Assembly: GCF_937973075.1 (NCBI RefSeq)
Contig: NZ_CALBWL010000061.1
Span: 1 to 64,000, forward strand
DNA length: 64,000 nt
Reading direction: 5' to 3'
From: an uncultured Campylobacter sp.
GTDB lineage: Bacteria; Campylobacterota; Campylobacteria; Campylobacterales; Campylobacteraceae
The position numbers and the translations under genes were made by a program. Under the pieces are notes generated by a model. It ran no database searches, had not been told where the DNA came from, and worked only from the letters and a program-made list of their open reading frames with translations. Below, piece after piece: positions 59,510 through 64,000 of this stretch (within the stretch, counting starts at the first letter, position 1; each line of letters begins with the position of its first letter).

Positions 59510-62419
59510 TTGAAAAATTTGCCCTCTAAAAATCTCTTTGTCTACACCAGCTCGCGTGCGCTACGCGCGGCGCTGCAAAACGAGAGCGGCGGCGTGCTGG
59601 CGCCTAGGATTACTTTGGCGGAATTCTACGAAAAGGCGCTTTTTGTACCGGATCTTGTCGCTTGCGGCGAGATAGACCGCGCGCTTTTTATGAAGCAGGC
59701 GGTGAGCGAGAGCAAGCGCGCAGGCGAGAGGCTTAAATTTCCTAGCGAGCTTTACGAGTTTATGCGTAACCGTGAGTATCTTTTCGGCTTTTTCAAGGAG
59801 CTTGCGACGGAGCGTGTGAGTATCGATGCGCTCGATCTTAGTGACACTTACACGTGGTATGTCGAGCATTTTGAAATTCTGCGAGAGCTAGCGGGGGCGT
59901 ATGCAAGGATTCTGCGCGAGCATGGATTTTACGACGAGATCACGCTGCCCGCGCTTTATGAGATAAATAAGTCCTACTTGCGCGGCTTTGAGCGCATAGA
60001 AATCAAAATCGACGGCAATCCTAGCGCATTTGAGTTCGAGATTTTTAAGCGCGCTGCGGAGCTTAGCGAGGTTGTGTTGAGCTTTAGAGCCACGACTTTA
60101 AATTCTAAGCCCGTGCGCGCGGTGGAGGAGCTTTGCGGCATAAGTTTAGAGTTAGGTTTTGCATACTGCGTAAATCTTGGTACGGGTGAAATTTTAAGCC
60201 GCGAGCCGCTAAGCGTGGGCGGAGCGGTCGTGTGTAGAGGCTTTGAGCTGCGAAGCTTGCAGGCTAGCTACGTTTTTGAAAAAATTTCATCTTTCGTGCG
60301 CGCGGGCATTGCGCCGGAGCGCATCGCGGTGATTTTGCCCGACGAGAGCTTTGCCGGCACACTGCGGCTTTACGACGAGCGCATCGCAAGGGCTCGTGGC
60401 TCGCACCGCATGTTAAATTTTGCGATGGGAGAGAAGCTTAAAGATAGCCTATTTTACGTAACGCTAGAGAAAATTTCGCAGTGCTTAAAAGAAGCGCGCA
60501 TGCCGAAATTTGGCGTAGATTACCGCACATTAAAAAGCCCGGACGGAGAATTTTTGGATACGGGGGATTCCGCGATACAGCAAAATTTAGCGCTTGGGAA
60601 TTTCGCTTTGGAGAATTCTATTTCACAAAATTTTGCACAGCAAAATTCCGCGTTTGATTTCGAAATTTTTTCAAATTCTAAAGCGGATTTAAATTTTATG
60701 TCTGCGGGGGCGTTTGAAAATACGGAAAATTTTGAAATTCTGCGCGAAATTTCGGCAGAACGCATGCATAGTGCGGAGGAGCAAAGCTTTTCGGTAGAGT
60801 TTGCAGAGTTGCAAGAGCCCTTAGAGTGTTCGCAGCAGCGCGATTATTCGGTTAGCGCAAAACAGCAAGAGCTTTTAAAGCAGCAAGAGAGCCTACGACA
60901 CTCTATGCAACTTGAGCATATAAAGCTTGAGGAAGAAGACGGGCATTCAAAAAGTCCTAAACAGCGCGATCGCTTTAGGCGCTCTAAAATACGCGAGGGC
61001 GCAGATGAGTATCCGCAGCGCCCAAACCCACAGGAGCTTGATCTGTTTTTTGCAAGTGTGGGCGTGGATGAAGCGCTTTTTGGCGAGTTCGCGCGCGATT
61101 TTGCAAAGCAAGTAAGCTTCGAGCATTTTGAAGCGCTAATTACCAAGCTCGCCTGTTTACCTAAAATTAGCGACGCGCTGCTACAAGAAAAGCTAAAAGA
61201 GCCGCTATATCTAATTAAAATTTTACTTCGAAAATTTAAGGACGAAAACCTAAGCTTAGGCAATCTGATCGATCTTTTTTTATTAGAAATTTCGCGCATC
61301 AAGCTCGATGATGTTCGTGGTGGAAAGGTCACGGTAATGGGGCTTTTAGAGAGCCGCGGGCTGCAATTTGACGGCGTGATAATCCCTGATTTTAACGATG
61401 ATCTGGTGCCTAAGCGCAGTAGCGGAGAGATGTTTTTAAACTCCGCTTTGCGCGCTAGAGCAGGGCTCATCAGCCACGCAGACCGCGAAAATTTACAAAG
61501 ATTTTACTACGACGGCTTGCTAAGAGGCGCTAAAAAAAGCGCGATTTGCTATCTGCAAAGCGTCGAGAAATTGCCTTCGCGGTTTTTGAGAAGCTTTGAA
61601 GTGCAACAAGACGCGGAATTTTCGCAGGAGGATTATTTGCGGCTTTTTGGGAGAGAGGAATTTAAGCCCGCCTTATGCGGACAAGAAGATCCCGTGGCTC
61701 GCCATGATTTTTTTGCCGAGGAGCTGTCGTTTTCGCGGCTGGATACGTTTTTGGAATGCAAGAGGAAGTATTATTACCGCTACGTTTTCGGGCTGAGGGA
61801 GGGGCTAAAATTTGGCGAGGACAATGCGCTTTTAGGCAAAATTTTGCATACGAGTTTTCAGCGTTTATATGAGCGAGCGGGGATAAAATTTAGCATGGAA
61901 AAATTCCGCTCTATTTATTCGCAGCTTGCGCGAGAAGCGGGCATCGCGCGCTTTGATGCGGAGCTTGAGCTAAAATCGGTAGAAAAGCTAGCTAGGCTTT
62001 TGGAAGGGCATGAGCAAATTTGGAGCTTTAGCGGTAGTGAAGTATCGCTAAAAGGCGAGCTTGACGGGGTGCGACTGAGCGGGCGGATCGACCGCATCGA
62101 CGAAGACAAGACAGGGCGGAAGTTCATCATCGATTACAAACGTGGTTCAGCTAAAAAGCATATGGAAAAATTTCAGCTTACATTTTATCGTGCGCTTTTA
62201 GCCCAGGAGTGCGAATGCGCCTATCTATCGCTAAAAGACTGTGCGTTTGCGGCTCCTGGCGATAAAACGCCTAGCTTAGAAAATCTGCGCGAGACGTTAA
62301 GCTCTATCGGCAAGGAATTTGCAAGCGAGGTCGCTTTTACGCGCACGGAAGCGGTGCAAAGCTGCGAATACTGCGATTATAAAATCATTTGCAAGGGGCA
62401 GATTGATGGCAAAATTTGA
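59510..62419 (+). CDS. addB: AddB-like helicase-nuclease subunit
   Basis: A 969-residue subunit of the AddAB (RecBCD-like) recombination nuclease. A helicase-like region without obvious ATPase motifs is followed by 'LLESRGLQFDGVIIPDFNDDLVPKRS' (near 635). The C-terminal RecB-type nuclease has 'SFSRLDTFLECKRKYYYRYVFGL' and 'GRIDRIDEDKTGRKFIIDYKRG' (catalytic D..DYK). The Fe-S cysteines are in CKRK and CEYCDYKIIC near the end. A low-complexity insert occupies about 344-507. The start TTG at 59510 has AAAGGA 6 bases before. Overlaps addA by 14 bases. Position matches Cj1482c. Confidence 0.87.
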   Translation: MKNLPSKNLFVYTSSRALRAALQNESGGVLAPRITLAEFYEKALFVPDLVACGEIDRALFMKQAVSESKRAGERLKFPSELYEFMRNREYLFGFFKELATERVSIDALDLSDTYTWYVEHFEILRELAGAYARILREHGFYDEITLPALYEINKSYLRGFERIEIKIDGNPSAFEFEIFKRAAELSEVVLSFRATTLNSKPVRAVEELCGISLELGFAYCVNLGTGEILSREPLSVGGAVVCRGFELRSLQASYVFEKISSFVRAGIAPERIAVILPDESFAGTLRLYDERIARARGSHRMLNFAMGEKLKDSLFYVTLEKISQCLKEARMPKFGVDYRTLKSPDGEFLDTGDSAIQQNLALGNFALENSISQNFAQQNSAFDFEIFSNSKADLNFMSAGAFENTENFEILREISAERMHSAEEQSFSVEFAELQEPLECSQQRDYSVSAKQQELLKQQESLRHSMQLEHIKLEEEDGHSKSPKQRDRFRRSKIREGADEYPQRPNPQELDLFFASVGVDEALFGEFARDFAKQVSFEHFEALITKLACLPKISDALLQEKLKEPLYLIKILLRKFKDENLSLGNLIDLFLLEISRIKLDDVRGGKVTVMGLLESRGLQFDGVIIPDFNDDLVPKRSSGEMFLNSALRARAGLISHADRENLQRFYYDGLLRGAKKSAICYLQSVEKLPSRFLRSFEVQQDAEFSQEDYLRLFGREEFKPALCGQEDPVARHDFFAEELSFSRLDTFLECKRKYYYRYVFGLREGLKFGEDNALLGKILHTSFQRLYERAGIKFSMEKFRSIYSQLAREAGIARFDAELELKSVEKLARLLEGHEQIWSFSGSEVSLKGELDGVRLSGRIDRIDEDKTGRKFIIDYKRGSAKKHMEKFQLTFYRALLAQECECAYLSLKDCAFAAPGDKTPSLENLRETLSSIGKEFASEVAFTRTEAVQSCEYCDYKIICKGQIDGKI
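60548..60752. repeat. RAATTY-dense segment inside addB
   Basis: Thirteen RAATTY hexamers between 60548 and 60752 (60548, 60583, 60598, 60613, 60628, 60643, 60663, 60673, 60691, 60727, 60735, 60747 and neighbours). The run 60583, 60598, 60613, 60628, 60643 is exactly 15 bases apart at each step. The protein reads as QNF/QNS/ENS units. Confidence 0.85.
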
Positions 62420-64000
62420 AAATTATCTGGCGCTTGAAGCGAGCGCAGGCAGCGGCAAGACCTTCAATCTCGCGGTCAGGTTCATCGAGCTGGTGCTAAA
62501 AGGCGAGCCGATCAATGAAATTTTAGCGCTTACCTTTACTAAAAAAGCGGCTGCTGAGATGAAAACGCGTATCGTGGAGAAATTTCAAAATTTGCTGCTT
62601 TTGCAGGATGGCTCGCTAAAGCCTAGCGCCGAGCTGGAGCAAATTTGTGCTGATTTGGGGCTAAGCGTGGATGAGGTTATGGCGGCTCAAGAGCGGCTGA
62701 GCCCAAAATATTTAAGCGAAAGCTTAAATATTTTTACCTTTGATGCGTTTTTTGCAAAAGCTCTGCGCTCTTTTGCGCTAAACAGCGGCATTGACCCAAG
62801 CTTTGAAAACGATGAAGGGATTTTGGGTGTGCAGCAGGCGGCGTTTTTAGGCGCGATTTGTAAAAACGAAGCGCTACTAAGAGAGGTCGTGGACTACGTA
62901 AGCGACTCAGGAATGACAAAGGGCGAGTTTTTAAATAGCTTACAAAGCATTTGGAGAGGCGATATAAGCATAAATCCGCCCACACTTCCCGCAAGCTCCG
63001 CGCTAGCAGAGATAAATGAAATTTTATCCCACTTGCAAAAAGCGGCGAGAGATGCGGGCGTAAGCGCTGGAGCCGTAAATGGGCTAAGCCCTGTTAGCGA
63101 TCTTTCAAAATTATCCTCTGGTTTCATTCTTTCGGCTCTTGCTAACGGCAGTTTCGATTATCCGCGCTCGCAGCTTAAAAAAATTTCGCATTTTGACGGC
63201 AAGTTAGCAAGGCTAAAAGACGCCATAGCTCGCGAAATAGCGTGGATGGATGCGACATATGCGGCTAAGCTGGCAGGACTAATTAAAATTTATGCCGAAG
63301 CACTTAAATCGGTGCAGCGCAAAAGCGGCAAGCTCACGTTCGGCGATATCACCGCAGCCGTGCACTCGCTGCTAAATCCGAGTGCAGAGGCGTCGCGGGG
63401 CAACCGCGAGCTTTTGTATTTCAGGCTCGATTCTAAAATCACGCATATTTTAATAGACGAATTCCAAGATACCGACATTTGCCAGTATGAAATCATGCTG
63501 CCGCTAATCTCCGAGGCGCTTGCCGGCAAAGGGGCGGAAGAGCGCTGCGGTAGCTTTTTTTACGTAGGCGATAAAAAACAGAGCATCTATAAATTTCGCG
63601 GCGCAGAGAGAAAAATTTTTGATATTTTGCGCGAGCAGTTTAGTCAAATCAAAACGCAGAGCCTGCCACGCAATTATCGCAGCTTAAAACTTATCGTAAA
63701 ATTTGTAAATGAGATCTTGCGCGATCAATTCGCAGCTTATGAAGATCAAATCGCAGCAAATAAGCTAGATAGCGATCTGCCCGCTTCGGTGCTGCAAAAA
63801 ATCAAGGATTATCCTCTTTCTCATCCACAAATGCCACTATTTGAGGCGCAAAGCGACGATTACGGCTATGTAGCAGCGTTTTCATACGACGACGTGCTAA
63901 AGGGGGCTGTGGAGCAAGCGCGCAGACTTGTTGAGGAGTGCGGCGTAAGAGCTGATGATATAGCGATTTTATGTTGGAAAAACGAGCATGTAAGCGCGCT
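62406..64000 (+). CDS. addA: AddA-like UvrD/RecB helicase, N-terminal part
   Basis: The first 531 residues of a superfamily I helicase; the frame is still open at the window end. The Walker A is 'LALEASAGSGKTFNLAVRFI' (near 8-27), motif Ia 'ILALTFTKKAAAEMKTRI', motif II 'HILIDEFQDTDICQYEIM' (near 355) and motif III/IV 'YVGDKKQSIYKFRGAE' with 'LPRNYRSLKLIVKFVN'. It is the ATP-driven partner of AddB in repair of double-strand breaks and in recombination of incoming DNA. Starts inside the end of addB with ATG at 62406. Confidence 0.9.
   Translation, partial: MAKFENYLALEASAGSGKTFNLAVRFIELVLKGEPINEILALTFTKKAAAEMKTRIVEKFQNLLLLQDGSLKPSAELEQICADLGLSVDEVMAAQERLSPKYLSESLNIFTFDAFFAKALRSFALNSGIDPSFENDEGILGVQQAAFLGAICKNEALLREVVDYVSDSGMTKGEFLNSLQSIWRGDISINPPTLPASSALAEINEILSHLQKAARDAGVSAGAVNGLSPVSDLSKLSSGFILSALANGSFDYPRSQLKKISHFDGKLARLKDAIAREIAWMDATYAAKLAGLIKIYAEALKSVQRKSGKLTFGDITAAVHSLLNPSAEASRGNRELLYFRLDSKITHILIDEFQDTDICQYEIMLPLISEALAGKGAEERCGSFFYVGDKKQSIYKFRGAERKIFDILREQFSQIKTQSLPRNYRSLKLIVKFVNEILRDQFAAYEDQIAANKLDSDLPASVLQKIKDYPLSHPQMPLFEAQSDDYGYVAAFSYDDVLKGAVEQARRLVEECGVRADDIAILCWKNEHVSA

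Overview
The window comes from a Campylobacter of unusually high G+C content for the genus. Three things point there: complex I lacks NuoE/NuoF and has two small epsilon-type proteins in their place; a run of genes (moaA, queE, queD, lipoprotein, membrane protein, rsmE, rpmE, rsmI, SpoU methylase, membrane protein, aminotransferase, hom, yraN, trxA, trxB) matches, from memory, the order of the C. jejuni Cj0161c to Cj0146c block; and mlaA-mlaC-RND, purA-DUF507-carA and addB-addA are also Campylobacter arrangements. The G+C level suggests an oral species such as those of the C. gracilis, C. rectus/showae or C. curvus kind, but that is inference.

Layout. 1-1769: end of gdhA and a DUF4197 protein. 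2221-5399: six small AT-rich minus-strand genes, one recognisable as an Imm53 immunity protein, which look like an islet of orphan immunity genes. 5518-9828 (minus): a HemN-like radical SAM protein, azlCD and a Pit-type phosphate transporter. 10002-24464: the complete nuoABCD-(E'F')-GHIJKLMN operon. 24517-27507: a hypothetical, miaA, the menaquinone prenyltransferase mqnP and a small membrane protein. 27588-39696: the Cj0161c-Cj0146c-like block. 39853-40580: a broken lipoprotein gene. 40732-40828: selenocysteine tRNA. 40857-44934 (minus): mlaA-mlaC-RND. 45118-49708: modE, modA, a TOBE protein and modC, then modB after a 1-kb non-coding gap. 49760-57695: a GGDEF/degenerate-EAL protein, a HisZ-like protein, purA, DUF507 and carA. 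58548-59231: an orphan OmpR-type regulator. 59510-64000: addB and the start of addA.

The physiology hangs together as microaerobic or anaerobic respiration. Complex I, probably fed by flavodoxin, reduces menaquinone, whose prenyl tail is attached by MqnP. Molybdate uptake (Mod), molybdopterin synthesis (MoaA) and a Sec tRNA would supply molybdo- and seleno-enzymes such as formate dehydrogenase.

The most striking structure fits no standard feature type. Intergenic DNA and extra low-complexity segments inside at least six conserved proteins (NuoG, NuoI, NuoN, QueE, the RND transporter, AddB) are packed with the hexamer RAATTY (AAATTT, AAATTC, GAATTT, GAATTC). I count 5 to 12 sites per 70 to 240 bases, in places evenly spaced at 15 bases, where roughly one per 750 bases would be expected by chance. 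RAATTY is the sequence methylated by CtsM in C. jejuni, whose methylation licenses DNA for natural transformation. I propose that these tracts are uptake-signal arrays, some of them carried inside coding sequences as tolerated disordered inserts.
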